From the NCBI GenBank assembly GCA_963971575.1, contig OZ020616.1, forward strand, positions 2,438,924-2,502,923: a DNA stretch of 64,000 bases. Direction: 5' to 3'. The stretch's first letter is position 1, and every line of letters begins with the position of its first letter. The notes under the pieces were generated by a model, which saw only the letters and a list, made by a program, of their open reading frames with translations, had not been told where the DNA came from and made no database searches. Both the position numbers and the translations under genes were made by a program. The DNA comes from Liopterus haemorrhoidalis (lineage: Eukaryota > Arthropoda > Insecta > Coleoptera > Dytiscidae). Shown here one piece after another: positions 21,130-31,772 of the stretch.

Positions 21130-22355
21130 CGGCCCAATTCTGTAAGCAAGTTACTACAAAAAAGTTACAATAAAAGTTGCTAAATACAAGGTCAGTAACT
21201 TTTTTAGGAACTTTCACGAAATCCGTATTCTGTAAGAAAAAAGTTACTATGAAATCAGTAACTAGTTGCTAAAAAAGTTATTATGGATAACAACTAACAG
21301 AAAGCAGTTGCTACACTTAGTAACTTCAAAATAACTTGTTAAAATCGTGAAAAATCGCAATTTTTCTATTTAATAATAAATTATTTCAAGCATTTGACAA
21401 TGAAGGGCAACATAGAGACAATAATTATAGAAGGATTTTTATTTTATTTTCTCTATAGCACAAAATTCTTCGAGTTCTTTATTTCAATTTCTATATATTT
21501 TTTTTTTTTTGTTTATTTACATTTGTTTTATAATAGTATAAAAGTACAATATTTTTTAAATGGATTAACTACGACTGTCAATAGAAGCCGCGCACACAAG
21601 GGGGTGGTCGACGAGTTCAGACCCCCTCCCCCAAGGATTTGAAAAATTAAATAATTATTTAATAAAAACTAAGCGATTGCAAATAAGAATCACCTTTTTT
21701 ATTATTAAAAATTAAATTATAATCAAAATTAAATTAATATATATACCCAGTTCTCTCCATAAAAACACAACAATACATTTGTATTATATTACAGATATTT
21801 TTCGAAATGGACGCTTCCCAGATCAATGTTCTAAGTGCGCGCCTGTTTAATGGCTATCCGAACTTCTTTAACTGTATTTCACCCAATTCATTTAAATTTG
21901 GACTATAACTTGCACCACCACATAGAAAACAGTAACCACATAGCACATCACCACAGCACCACCACTCGTTCCTGTCAATTATTTTTTAAACACTCGTATC
22001 ACCGACCATGACCGGGTTATTTGCCAGGAAATTTGACAGAATATCCATCTGTTTGCAATTCTTTTTCTGATTTTGTTTATAAAACATTTTTCGTTTAACC
22101 TCAGAAACTCACAACATAGCTGTCAAACTGAATTAAAAACGAATACCTCGCCTGCGCAGAACGTAATCTGCTTCTAGCTTCACGGTTCTTTGTAGCAACG
22201 TTACTAAATATAACTTGTTATAAGAACGTTGCTTGTGCTTATGCTTGGAGAATACCAATTGTTTGGCGATTGATAAGAAAGTTACTATAAAAGTTATTTC
22301 GTAGCAACGTTACTCAGTAGCAACTAACCTAGTAACTTTTTACAGAATCGGGCCG
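21130..22355. mobile_element. TIR element with AAT target duplication, PIF/Harbinger-like
   Basis: 1226 bp with inverted ends CGGCCCAATTCTGTAAGCAA / CGGCCCGATTCTGTAAAAAG. Flanked by AAT on both sides (21127-21129, 22356-22358). Removing the element and one AAT restores the family A sequence GATAAATAATATCTC exactly. The subterminal regions are packed with AGTTACT/GTAACTT motifs on both sides (about 21140-21345 and 22190-22340), resembling transposase binding arrays. No transposase frame. The MITE at 31246 has related ends (AGATCAATTCTGTAA). Confidence 0.85.
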
Positions 22356-22482
22356 AATATCTCGGTTAGAAAATATTTGGTCAATATATTAGGAAAATAT
22401 AAGTTATTTTTACTCTGCTGCTAGAATGTATTTAATACAAGTACTTTGTGATGGAGTTGGGTCCTGTGGTGGTCACAGCTGA

Positions 22483-23329
22483 TTTTTATATTTAAATGCT
22501 TTAGATATTTTTATTAAAAATAATAAATAAATTTTATTTCTGAAATTGCCGCTCCCACTGTACAGTTTCTGACATTGTGACTTAATTAATGAAAGCAAAA
22601 TTTAATTAATCTTCTAAAGTTTGTGATTGTAGTCAACATGTTAGTGACAAAGAAACAGAATACATAACATTTCTCATTTCAAGTAGTAAATCAAATTAAT
22701 TTTTAGTAGAGACGTCAGTCACCGTCCTGACGAAAGATAGTTAACGTAAATTCTGCATTAAGCACGTACAATGAGCAGTGCTTTTGGTATCTCTTTGTTT
22801 TAATCATATCCTCCTTAATAACAGCACGTTACAACAAGTACAGGCTACGGTTTACGGTCTACGGTCTACGGGCTACGGGCTACGGGCTACAGGCTACAGC
22901 CACCTTCCAGTTGCAATTCTCATAATTAAATCATGCTGAAGTTTGTTTATATGTTTCAACATGTACACATCTAAAGCCTAGTAATGTTTGAGATTACGTG
23001 GTTACCAACTTGACGATGTGGTTTAGAGAACAGACCTAAATATTAAAGTGAACTGTCACTATTGCAGATTTTACACATAAATATCACGAGATTCTGACAA
23101 CAGATTATTAAACGGAATTTCAAATAATATACAACAATTTATATCAAATACGTTTCCTATTATACTGTTGGAGCAAATACAAAGTCAGACCAAATAAAAA
23201 TAATTGTTACTTTATTTAATGTATGTGAAGTGTGAATTTTCACACAATTCAGGGTTTTGTAGGTATTTAATAAGTGTAAGAAACCAACATAATACTGGAT
23301 GTTTAGGAATATTTGTTCTATAGGAGGGC
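22483..23329. other. Mostly AT-rich; solitary family C end near the right
   Basis: Positions about 23220-23275 contain GTGAATTTTCACAC followed by CAGGGTTTTGTAGGTATT, a family C 3' terminus on the minus strand. Otherwise only the minisatellite entered separately was noted. Confidence 0.5.
22848..22905. repeat. Short minisatellite, 7-bp unit GGCTACG
   Basis: About eight tandem copies of a 7-base unit with variants GGTTTACG, GGTCTACG, GGGCTACG and GGCTACAG. Unusually GC-rich for the window. No TE boundary seen next to it. Confidence 0.88.
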
Positions 23330-23672
23330 TTCAAGGAAAAAGCCTCAAGGAATTCCTTGAGGAATTCCTCTACCGAACCCTCGCCCACACACGGAGATGA
23401 TTGGCCTCAAGGAAAAGGCCTTGAGGAACCACAACTTAGGCTTGTGCGTAGAATCCGCAGATGCTCCTGATTTCATAGATTCCTTAATATTTTTATTCTC
23501 TTTTCGGAGAGCGCTTCTGATATTGTTTATTTTTTTAATTACGTCATTTTTTGTAGCTTTCGCGTCCACTTCTTTTATTTTTTCCAATAATTTCGCGTAC
23601 GCAGCCTCCTTTTTATTTCTATTATGGTGTTCTTTAGAACTTACTTGCCAGAAGCAAGGTTCATTTTCATAC

Positions 23673-24604
23673 AATAGGGGATACGCATAAAATTTGTATT
23701 TCCTTAAAACTACATTATTTTGATATGTTAATGTTAGTTATGTCACCTAACAAAACAAAAATTACATTTTAATTAATATTATAGCCAAATTTTTGAATTA
23801 AAATATTGTAAATTTGAAATAAGCCGACCACGGAGCGAAGGTTGCCGAGTAAAACGACTGAGTATGACGTCAAACGATAGGGGTTTCACATCACAGATAC
23901 AGCTACAACATAATCTTTACACGTCTGTGTATTGTATTGTTCGAGAGTTTTGTATTTGTTTTTAAGCAATTTTTCACGCATTTATTATTAAAATGGCAGA
24001 TAAAGAATTTGTTAGGGCTCAGAGTGATAATTTACCCAACATTGATGCATTTATGCTCATGGAATATATGAAAAATAATGAATGCTACAGTGCTGAGGAA
24101 ATACGTGGTGTCAAAGTAATTTTTATTTTATATTCTATAACTTTATGTAAACAAACGCTGCAACTCTGTAAAATGTAAGATTTATGTAATTTAGATGTCA
24201 GAATTTTACTACATTGTTTACATGAAGTTACAAAACGTTAGAGGCATAATTGAAATACTGCAATATAAGTTATCTATTTTAATATAAAATTTAATTAAAA
24301 ACATAAATTCTATAAATTGTTTTTATAGAATTAAACTTTATTTTAACTAAAATCACTAACTTTACATAACCTATGAAAGTTATACAAACAAATAAGTTCA
24401 CAACAGACTATGTACGCCGGTAAGCTAGTAGTGTCATACGTTAGTTAGAAGGGGTATGACGTCACACGTAGTTTTCGCGCGCTACATACATTTATGATTT
24501 TTTTAAGCCTTCAAATTACAAAAAAAAATAAATAAAAACTGTTTTTTATGTTTATATGCAACAAGAGGAATATAATAAAAAAAAAATCATGCCTATCCCC
24601 TATT
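23673..24604 (+). mobile_element. Small TIR transposon nested in the MADF gene (ISL2EU/YqaJ-type)
   Basis: 932 bp with inverted ends of about 16 bases: AATAGGGGATACGCAT at the left, ATGCCTATCCCCTATT at the right (one mismatch). It interrupts the MADF reading between FI and LYENEP. It contains a short first exon (23993-24116) of a protein usually linked to YqaJ-type genes, but not the rest of that gene. The pairs GACGTCAAACG (about 23870) and GACGTCACACG (about 24455) add inner symmetry. Target duplication is no more than 2-3 bases and not fixed. Confidence 0.75.
23993..24116 (+). pseudogene. First exon of SWIM/YqaJ-type transposon protein
   Basis: Encodes MADKEFVRAQSDNLPNIDAF and continues MLMEYMKNNECYSAEEIRGVK, then GTAATTTT, a possible splice donor. 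I recall this N-terminus from insect predicted proteins that continue into a SWIM-type zinc finger and a YqaJ recombinase-like nuclease, as in ISL2EU elements; that is recognition from memory, not a search. The downstream exons are absent here, so only a non-coding shell remains. Confidence 0.5.
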
Positions 24605-24823
24605 AGTATGAATTCCGATAAAAATTCTCTAGATATGACTAAATAAGTTCGACACTCACTTTACAAATCCTTAAGGCCGACTGTCGACAGCACACACACG
24701 GTAGTAATAGTCTGGCCTCAAGGCCAATTACAATCTGGCCTCAAGGTAGAAATATGATTTTTGTTCGGGATTTTTTGTCCTCAAGGACGCCGCCATACAC
24801 GGTGAGGATTTCCTCAAGGCTTG

Positions 24824-24951
24824 GACTGTTCAGCGTGTATAGCTACCTTAACAGAGTATTCGACCTGTGGAACTCACTCTCGGACGAAGCAGTATCAGCC
24901 CCTTCCATAAACGCATTTAAGGCTAGGATTGCAACCATTTTCCCGTCCTGA
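24824..24951 (+). pseudogene. Non-LTR retrotransposon RT, extreme C-terminus
   Basis: Encodes GLFSVYSYLNRVFDLWNSLS, then APSINAFKARIATIFPS and a stop. The pattern F-x-x-R-V-x-x-x-W-N-S-L ... S-I-N-x-F-K-x-R is the terminal segment of CR1/L2- and R1-like reverse transcriptases. The MADF element abuts it directly on the left, so upstream coding is missing. It is followed by AT-rich 3' sequence. Confidence 0.72.
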
Positions 24952-25601
24952 ATGCGTCTCTTTCTAATTTTATTTTAACTCTGTTTTATATTTATATATA
25001 TTATTTTTTTGTATTTTGAAAGTGATCCGTTTCTGTATAATGTATGCTATATGTTTTCATAAAAACACAAACAAATAACAAAATTTCAATTCGATTCCGA
25101 AAAAATAATAAACCATAATGTAGTTCTTTGCAGCACGAACAAATCAGAACGGAAAATTAAAAAATTAAAAATAGTATCACAATTATTTAATTTTCAATTA
25201 TCAGAGAAACGTTAAAAAACAACAATTTTTAATTATTAATTTTCAATGTCAATTTTAAGAATATCCCTATCTAATATGAAACGTGTTAAATTAAAAATTT
25301 CAGTAGCTTTGAGTAGTTTTCCATTTTCTGTCAGATGTTCTATATTCTGGTTTGGGGAGATAATTAAATTTCAAATAATGAAAAGGAAGACGACTGTTAA
25401 AAGGCAGAATCTTAATTATTTAATAAATCGACCGACAATTAAACAGAGAGCAGTACATTATAATGAATTTTAGCTTTCAGCATTTACTTTTGCCCTTTGC
25501 CTTCATTATGTCTCTCTCAATTACTCTTCGTCATCACGCATTGTCAAATCTACGTCAAGAAAACTAATACGTTCAAAGAAAGGGCTAAAAATTATGTTCT
25601 A
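24952..25601. other. AT-rich; nothing recognised
   Basis: A basic 75-codon plus frame at 25246-25473 (MKRKTTVKRQNLNYLINRP) has no identifiable domain and lies in AT-rich sequence. Confidence 0.4.
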
Positions 25602-25806
25602 CACCAACGTTTCCCAAACTGTGCGCCGCAGCGGCCTGGGGCGCCGTGGCTAGACTACAGGACCTTTTACTTTGTGTGAAAATATATCTGCTAAATAAAA
25701 ATATATGCTTTTTTGATTTAATTAATTTTGTTGCCGTAGGTTTATCAATTTCCAAAAGGAACTCAATTACAGAATTAAAGATATCAGTGAAACGCTTAAA
25801 TATTAA
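25602..25806. mobile_element. hAT-type terminal fragment
   Basis: CCAACGTTTCCCAAACTGTG followed by CGCCGCAGCGGCC and GGGCGCCGTGG matches the end style of ZBED-type hAT elements (a C-A-x-x-GTTTCCCAAACTGTG start, then a short GC-rich palindrome). Continues to the family A junction at about 25806. No frame of note. Confidence 0.6.
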
Positions 25807-26029
25807 CATATTTAAGCTTTCGACGGACAGACAAACAGACAGACAGATAGACAGAAGGACAGACGGACGGACGGACAGATGAACAGACGGACAGACAGAC
25901 CGACAGACATCATGCTAAAAATAGTCAAAACGTTATGCAGGGACCTCAATTCGTGGAGATCCATCGAAATCTCGAAATGTCAAAATTGGTATGATCACAA
26001 TACCTCCCTTATAAATGTTGGCGGTCGGT
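25807..26029 (-). mobile_element. Family A 5' portion (minus)
   Basis: Holds the intact 5' end: the last bases on the minus strand are TTTTACCGACCGCCAACATT followed by TATAAGGGAGGTATTGTGAT. It includes the CAGA-type tract at 25821-25905. At the tract's outer end a 20-base piece of family A in the opposite orientation (ATATTTAAGCTTTCGAC) is fused on. Confidence 0.75.
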
Positions 26030-26097
26030 AAAACTTAATCTATTTACGATAAACACCCTCAGAGATTAGTTGAGTTATTAGTCACTGTTTTTTTTTT

Positions 26098-26515
26098 TGA
26101 TCATAACGATTTTGACATTTCGAGATTTCTATGGAATCCACGAATTGACGTCCCTACAACGTTTTGACTATTTTTAGCATGATGTCTGTCGGTCTGTCTG
26201 TCCGTCTGTCTGTCTGTCTGCCTGTCCGACTGTCTGTCTGTCTGTCTGTCCGTCCGTCTGTCTGTGTACACGTGCAGTGCAAATTCGGCTCAAAGGATTT
26301 TTATAAAACTTCATATTTAAGCTTTTGACGTCAAAGGCACGAGTTGATCAACTTTTGATAAAAATCGGTTAACTAGAAATGGAAGTTTACTCGTGTCGAT
26401 TTTAAGATTTTTGCGAATAATTAACAACAAAAAAATATTTCGAAAAAATGTATTTAACAAAAGTTGCTATAAAAGCAATAGTTAACAACTTTTATTTGAG
26501 ACATTTTTTGATAAA
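26098..26515 (+). mobile_element. Family A partial copy (plus), head to head with previous
   Basis: Begins GATCATAACGATTTTGACAT, lacking the first about 30 bases, runs through (TCTG)n (about 26180-26265) and ends GACATTTTTTGATAAAA without the 3' hairpin. With 25807-26029 it makes a palindromic pair around a 68-base centre. The two tracts, CAGA and TCTG, could pair with each other. Confidence 0.75.
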
Positions 26516-27174
26516 AATCAAATTAAATCGCCTATGTTGCAAATTAAAAGAAACGCAATTTTACATTACTGTTAGATTTCAGTTACCATAGTAACGGTAA
26601 TGTCTATATTGCAGGATAATAGAAATTCACTGTACATACCGTAGACATAAACAAATGAGAGACGTTATTAGGGTTTCTTGGTTATACCTTTGAAATCCCA
26701 AAAAGTGTTCTTACGTAAAAGGAAACTGTAATAAGAGTTTATATGTTAATTGCAAATTATACTTATGCGTAGATAAAAGTCACATAGTGAAGAAATGAAA
26801 ATAATGACATTAAAATAAAACAAGATACTTTACAAAGAATCTCTTTGTACCTCTTTAATTTTTTACTTTGCATTTCTTGATGGTTTACAAAGAAACTTGT
26901 ACAGAGATTGTTTTTCTAAAAACAATTTAACGAGTGTTTTTTGTCGTTTCATTATGCACTGCATAAAATTATAGAATGTCTTGAAATGTTTTATCAAGTC
27001 AAACCAAGTTTTGCCATTCCAAAATACAATATCTTTCATACCAAGAATTATAAAGAATTATTTACTTTGAGACTGCATTAAAGTTTACCTTCTTTAATAA
27101 GGCTTTAAACTTAATTTTTAATTTATGATTTGTTTAATTTGTCATCATTGTAAAAGAGTGAATACGAGGGCTAT
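26516..27174. other. AT-rich; nothing recognised
   Basis: No terminal repeats or domain-bearing frames were found. Confidence 0.45.
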
Positions 27175-27560
27175 CTTTTAAGTTTTTACAAAAACTAAGA
27201 AAGAAGCATTTTTTGGAAGCAACTGTTTAATTGCTTTTCAAAATATTCGCCTTTAAGATTTATACACTTTTGCATGCGATCAAACCAATTCTCGAAACAT
27301 TTTTTCCACTCTGAAGTTGGTATTTCAAAAACATGGGTTTCGAAGGCTGCACAGCTTCTTGAGGTGATGAAAATCGCTGCCCACACATTTTTTGTTTCAC
27401 ATTGGGGACACAAAAAAAATTCGTTAAGGGATAAATCAGGTGAATACGGGCAATGAGACATTAATTCGATGTCTTTCATTCAAATAGTCAATTGTTTGAC
27501 GTGTTGTGTGAGAGCTTGCATTGATGAAGAATTATGCGACGTTTTTGGTTGTTTTTCCTG
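27175..27560 (-). pseudogene. mariner transposase, C-terminal part
   Basis: On the minus strand: ELMSHCPYSPDLSLNEFFLC, in which the third catalytic Asp (usually NDFF) reads NEFF, then AFETHVFEIPTSEWKKCFEN, WFDRMQKCINLKGEYFEKQ and a stop, followed by the terminal repeat ending AGATAGCCCTCGTA. The family C element at 27566 cuts off the rest. Confidence 0.88.
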
Positions 27561-27565
27561 ATTTT

Positions 27566-28582
27566 GTAAAAAATTGTAGCCAAACGGCTAAACCTAGATA
27601 GTTGAAATTTGGCATGCTTATACAACTCTTTGACCCGCACATAGGAAAAATACTAAAACATCTAAAAAACATACCCCACTAAAAATATTAAAAGCTCATC
27701 GAAAAAAAATTTTTTTTTTTTTCATTGGGTATCAAATGGAAACCCTTAGTACGTGGATTAACGATTAAAATTTTATTTCTGCAAAATAAATTATTTTGAT
27801 GCCAATTTTGCCAAAATTGCACAAAAAAAATGTTGTCCCAAACCCTGTAGCCCAGATGGTTTAAACTAAAAATCTGAAAAAAATCTAAGTAATGTACATT
27901 GATGTGAACCGGAATAGTACAACAGGAATTTTTTATCAGAATATGTTTTCGGAAAGCAAGGCATTTTTGTGTTTTTTGGTTACCGATGCACAAAAGTTTT
28001 AATTATGTATATTAGAAAGCGTATCCTGGTCTAATGGTTAGCTTGCACGCTTACTACCCAGCATAGGAGATTGTTCACTCCCGGGCAGAGACAATTTTAT
28101 TTTATTTTTTTTTCCATTTCTATTTTGTTTCAATTATTTTGTTAAAATTCTAGTTAAATTTTGACGAATTTTGCATTTAATTTTTAAGAGCGTAAATTTA
28201 ATAACCAATTGGAATTGTTGGAATTATATTTTCATTCTATGTGTCATATAAAGGAAACCAGAAGGGCGGAACATATGACTTAACACAACCAATGGAAGCC
28301 ATGGGTGCAATTTTCAAAATATTAATGAACCTTGCTATATAAAAAAACATTACATATTTAGAAACCTAAATAATGGTATTAGGTATTCGAATTAAAATTA
28401 ACAAAAAATATATATATTTAAAGCTCTTGGATTAACAGACGATAAATTATTTTTAAAATATCGTTCATTTTACCGTGATTACTACAAAACAAAATTTGTC
28501 CTACACACTCAGCATGCAGCCTTCACTTATTACCTATATACCTGCAAAACCCTGAAATGTGTGAAAATTCACACTTCACATC
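27566..28582 (+). mobile_element. Family C Helentron-like element, 5' truncated
   Basis: Begins at AATTGTAGCCAAACGGCTAA, so the 5' end and (TCTG)n are missing. Continues with the usual C blocks, the tRNA-like module 28019-28092, and the 3' end CCTGCAAAACCCTGAAATGT with palindrome GTGTGAA-AA-TTCACAC. A second copy of the 3' terminus lies 300 bases on (28880-28916). Confidence 0.78.
28019..28092 (+). other. tRNA-like module inside family C
   Basis: GTATCCTGGTCTAATGGTTA with A box TGGTCTAATGG and a later TTGTTCACTCCCGGG that approximates a B box. This is the most tRNA-like of the set in spacing and stem potential, but the ends do not pair well enough to call a tRNA gene. Confidence 0.6.
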
Positions 28583-29539
28583 AATTTTTTGATAAAGGCG
28601 TTAGACATGGTGTTAAAATAAAAAATTAAACCTGCCGCTAATTTTAACGCATTTATTACAGAAAGCACCCGAAAAAATGCTTATGTTGTTAAATAATAAT
28701 TAAAAATAGTTTATCGTACCATTTGAGCTATATTTCATCTTTTTGTGTCTTAAAATCCGCTTTTTAGTAACCATACATGTTCATAAAAGTGTTAAAAATT
28801 CAATTAAATTTCTACAAGTCCGCAAATAATGTAATTCAGTAAAAAATTCAATAATAGAAGGAAAATCCTCTTATCACCCTGCAATGTGTGAAAATTCACA
28901 CTTCACATCAATTTTTTAACTTGTTCTTTTATCCGACAGCCTGCAACAAAAATCATTTAAAAATGCGGGGACATACATTTCTTTATTGACATTTTTATTC
29001 AATTGTTAATATTGCTAAGTTTCTGTATTTGTTGACGTAGCTAGGTAACAAAATTTTTCACATGTTACGTCAAAATGTCCATATTACTTCAAAAATGCTC
29101 AAAATTTCTTGTATTCTTATTTAATTTGTTAAGAGCGTTAATGAAACAAATATTATTTTCGTCATGTTCAGTTCTACAGTGTTTTAAGTTATGGAGTTGA
29201 AGATACTTTTTAAAATCCTTTAAAATCATTGATAATGGTAAGTGGCAGAAAACTTTATCTTTTAATAAAACGTGTAACCAATCAATCTGTTAATTATTTA
29301 AAATAAAAACCTAGGAAACAGTAAAGAGTAATGCGACGCTTAACGACAGAGATATCTTTTGGTAAATACGTTGTTAGGAGATTTTGTCGTACGAATGACA
29401 TTGATGACATCATCATTCATCACTTCTCGTGATCGCTTAAGACGGAAACAGATCGTTGAGCAGTCTCCGAAACGTCCGAAAATATTATATATAACTCATG
29501 AAGTATTATATCTTTTTGATACTAATACTCATTATATTG
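28583..29539. other. AT-rich with second family C terminus
   Basis: 28880-28916: CCCTGCAATGTGTGAAAATT then CACACTTCACATC, a second C terminus. Remaining sequence is unassigned. Confidence 0.5.
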
Positions 29540-29950
29540 TACAGTCTGTTTCAAACGCTTAGGCGGAACTAGATTTTGCAATTTAGTTACTTTCATCGCT
29601 TAAATCGTGCTTTTCGGCCGTTTTGTTTAAGCTTTGTAAATCATACTTACAATAAACATTTTTTGGTTAAGGTTAATATCATTTTAAAATGTCATTTTCT
29701 TTATATTTTGATTTTTTGTGTAATTCTTAATACAAATTTCCCATTTATTTATTTTTTTGTCATTAAAATATATAAAAAAATAATTTAATTTTGACATAGG
29801 TAATTCGTTTCCATGGTTTCATTGTTGTAATTTTAAATTTTGACATTCCAACATGAAAAATGAAATAACCCAAGAAAGGTCCCTTGTCGTGACAACCTAA
29901 AAGAACGAAATTCCCATTTAGTTCCGCCTAAGCGTTTGAAACAGACTGTA
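29540..29950. mobile_element. MITE, copy 1 (TA-flanked, CAGTCTGTT ends)
   Basis: Inverted ends of about 30 bases, CAGTCTGTTTCAAACGCTTA / CAGTCTGTTTCAAACGCTTA, bounded by TA. About 407 bp and noncoding. The interior matches the copy at 30316 almost base for base, with few substitutions, so both moved recently. TA flanks suggest a Tc1/mariner-mobilised MITE. Confidence 0.9.
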
Positions 29951-30315
29951 AAACAAGGAAGATAGCGGACTCCCATGTTACGGCTTTGGACAGCGATAGT
30001 TGCGACATTCGTGGTTGTAATATGAACTAGGATTAGATAGTATGCAACCCGCAGTGCACACAAATATATTTTTATGTATTAAATTGCTATGAATCGCACG
30101 ATCATTAATTTTCTACCAAAATTGAAAAATAAAATGTAATTTTGGTAGAAAATTAAAGATTGCCTTAAACTGAAAATTATGATTAATTTATTTAAAACTC
30201 TCCTAATTAATTTCCTAAAATTAAAATTAATTACAATTGTTAAAAGTTAATACTTCAGTAAGCATTAAGTTTTATTATTTTATTTGCAAGCAAGCATATG
30301 AAATAAATAAACAAG

Positions 30316-30725
30316 TACAGTCTGTTCCAAACGGTTAAGCGGAACTAGATTTTGCAATCTAGTTACTTTCATCGTTTAAATCGTGCCTTTCGGCCGTTTT
30401 GTTTAAGCTTTGTAAATCATACTTACAATAAACATTTTTTGTTAAGGTTAATATCATTTTAAAATGTCATTTTCTTTATATTTTGATTTTTTGTGTCATT
30501 CTTAATACACATTTCCCATTTATTTATTTTTTTGTCATTAAAATATCTAAAAAAAATATTTAATTTTGACATACGGCATTCGTTTCCATGGTTTCATTGT
30601 TGGAATTTTAAATTTTGACATTCCAATATGAAAAATGAAATAACCCAAGCAAGATCCCATCTCGTGACAACCTAAAAGAACTAAATTCCCATTTAGTTCC
30701 GCTTAACCGTTTGGAACAGACTGTA
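30316..30725. mobile_element. MITE, copy 2 (same family)
   Basis: Ends CAGTCTGTTCCAAACGGTTA and its complement, again within TA. Same orientation as the copy at 29540, with 365 bases between. The ends of each copy match each other (TTCAAACGCTTAGG in copy 1, CCAAACGGTTAAGC in copy 2) better than they match across copies, indicating end-to-end conversion within each copy. Confidence 0.9.
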
Positions 30726-31245
30726 TTTATTTTTTACTTTTATATTTACTTTTATTGTACATATTAAATTTAGTCTGTGCCATTTTTTTATTACACTATT
30801 TATATTTCTTTTGCATTTACCATTTAAAACATTATTAATTACACTACACCATTTGAAACTAAAAAATGTGGTGCTAATATTTAAAATTTCTTATAAAATT
30901 CATCACTGTCACAATCACAATTTACTGTCACCTATCGTTACAACGTCAAAAACAATTGCCGCAAATTGCCGATAATGAAGTGTTCTCAAAATGTTGGTTA
31001 AAAAAAACGCTTTTAGCGCTGTCTGTGGATGGAATATAACTTAAAACCGTTTCAAGGCCGTGTATATGTGTTTCATACCCCTGATTTTGTCGTTGTAGGA
31101 ACGTCATTGATTGTACTTACACAAATCTATAGGCTATTGCAAACGTTTAAGCAGAACTATAGGCTATTCCAAACGATTAGGCGGAACTAAATTTGACAAT
31201 GTATACTCTATTTCATAAAAAACAATGACAGCCTTTAATTGCAAT
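30726..31245. other. Unassigned, with loose MITE ends
   Basis: 31130-31190 holds two tandem partial ends of the 29540/30316 MITE family (GCAAACGTTTAAGCAGAACT and CCAAACGATTAGGCGGAACT). The rest is AT-rich. Confidence 0.55.
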
Positions 31246-31403
31246 CAGATCAATTCTGTAAAAAGTTACTGTGTAATAACGTTACTACAACATAAAATAT
31301 TATAAAAAATACAATGACTTTCATTCATGATAGTAACTGACCTTGCTCATAGTGTCGAATTTAGTAACTATTATCATAGTAACAGAGTTACAGAATTGGT
31401 CTG
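31246..31403. mobile_element. 158-bp MITE
   Basis: Inverted ends CAGATCAATTCTGTAAAAAG / CAGACCAATTCTGTAACTCT with internal GTTACT/AGTAAC motifs, like the large element at 21130. The flanks CAAT and ATTG allow a 2-bp AT duplication. Confidence 0.8.
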
Positions 31404-31772
31404 ATTGTCTTTCTTTAATCTAGTCTATTTATCTAGATTCGCCCTTTAATTTAAATCATAAAAATATCATCATTAAATAATAAAATGATTCCATTTATTA
31501 ATTCGGAGAAATTTCTTGATAACACAAAGTCAATATTCTTTTAATGTAATAAAAAGTGTCAAAAGTAAGTAATAAAATAATAAAATGTCAAGATTTAGTA
31601 ATCCCACGAAATTGACTTTCTTATCATCGCGATTAAATTCTAGAACAAAGAAAGGCGAGTGTTTATTTATTGTTTTAATTCATAAGTACTTTTATTGACA
31701 ATTTGATGATAAGCGGGCTATATAAAGGTTAAAAAATTTAAAATATAGTATTGTGAAAGTCATATTTAAAAT

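Larger units (their letters stand above)
20317..22482 (+). mobile_element. Family A Helentron-like element carrying two later insertions
   Basis: Starts at AACGTTTTGACTATTTTTAG, (TCTG)n at about 20341-20433, continues to about 20730, resumes 21093-21129 (TTATATGTAACGTTTCCATG), and finishes 22356-22482 with GGTCCTGTGGTGGTCACAGC, the decayed terminal hairpin. The two gaps are the elements at 20731-21092 and 21130-22355. Removing them restores the family sequence seen at 57180-57210. The true 5' end is missing. Confidence 0.82.
23345..24660 (-). pseudogene. MADF (Myb/SANT-like) protein, split by a nested transposon
   Basis: The N-terminal piece, REFLSEFI, is encoded at about 24630-24605. The insertion 23673-24604 follows, and coding resumes at 23671 with YENEPCFWQVSSKEHHNRNK, KKEAAYAKLLEKI, NDVIKKINNIRSALRKENK and KLWFL. 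This is the MADF domain pattern: an acidic helix, the E-x-P-C-x-W core, NRNKKE, the R-x-x-x-x-K-E helix and a final LWYF-like end. After KLWFLKAFSLRP the frame enters the terminal CCTCAAGG array, so the protein end is lost. MADF proteins bind DNA as transcription factors or as transposon accessory proteins; the context supports the latter. Confidence 0.75.
23330..24823 (-). mobile_element. MADF-encoding TIR transposon bounded by CCTCAAGG motif clusters
   Basis: Both ends carry clustered CCTCAAGG / CCTTGAGG motifs: six or so at 23335-23435, and about five at 24710-24820, with CCTCACCGTGTATGGCG and CCTCGCCCACACACGG as further paired elements. The interior encodes a MADF protein on the minus strand, interrupted by a second transposon (23673-24604). 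A DNA-binding SANT/MADF partner protein is usual in PIF/Harbinger elements. No DDE transposase is visible, so it was probably non-autonomous. The exact outer limits are uncertain. Confidence 0.65.
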
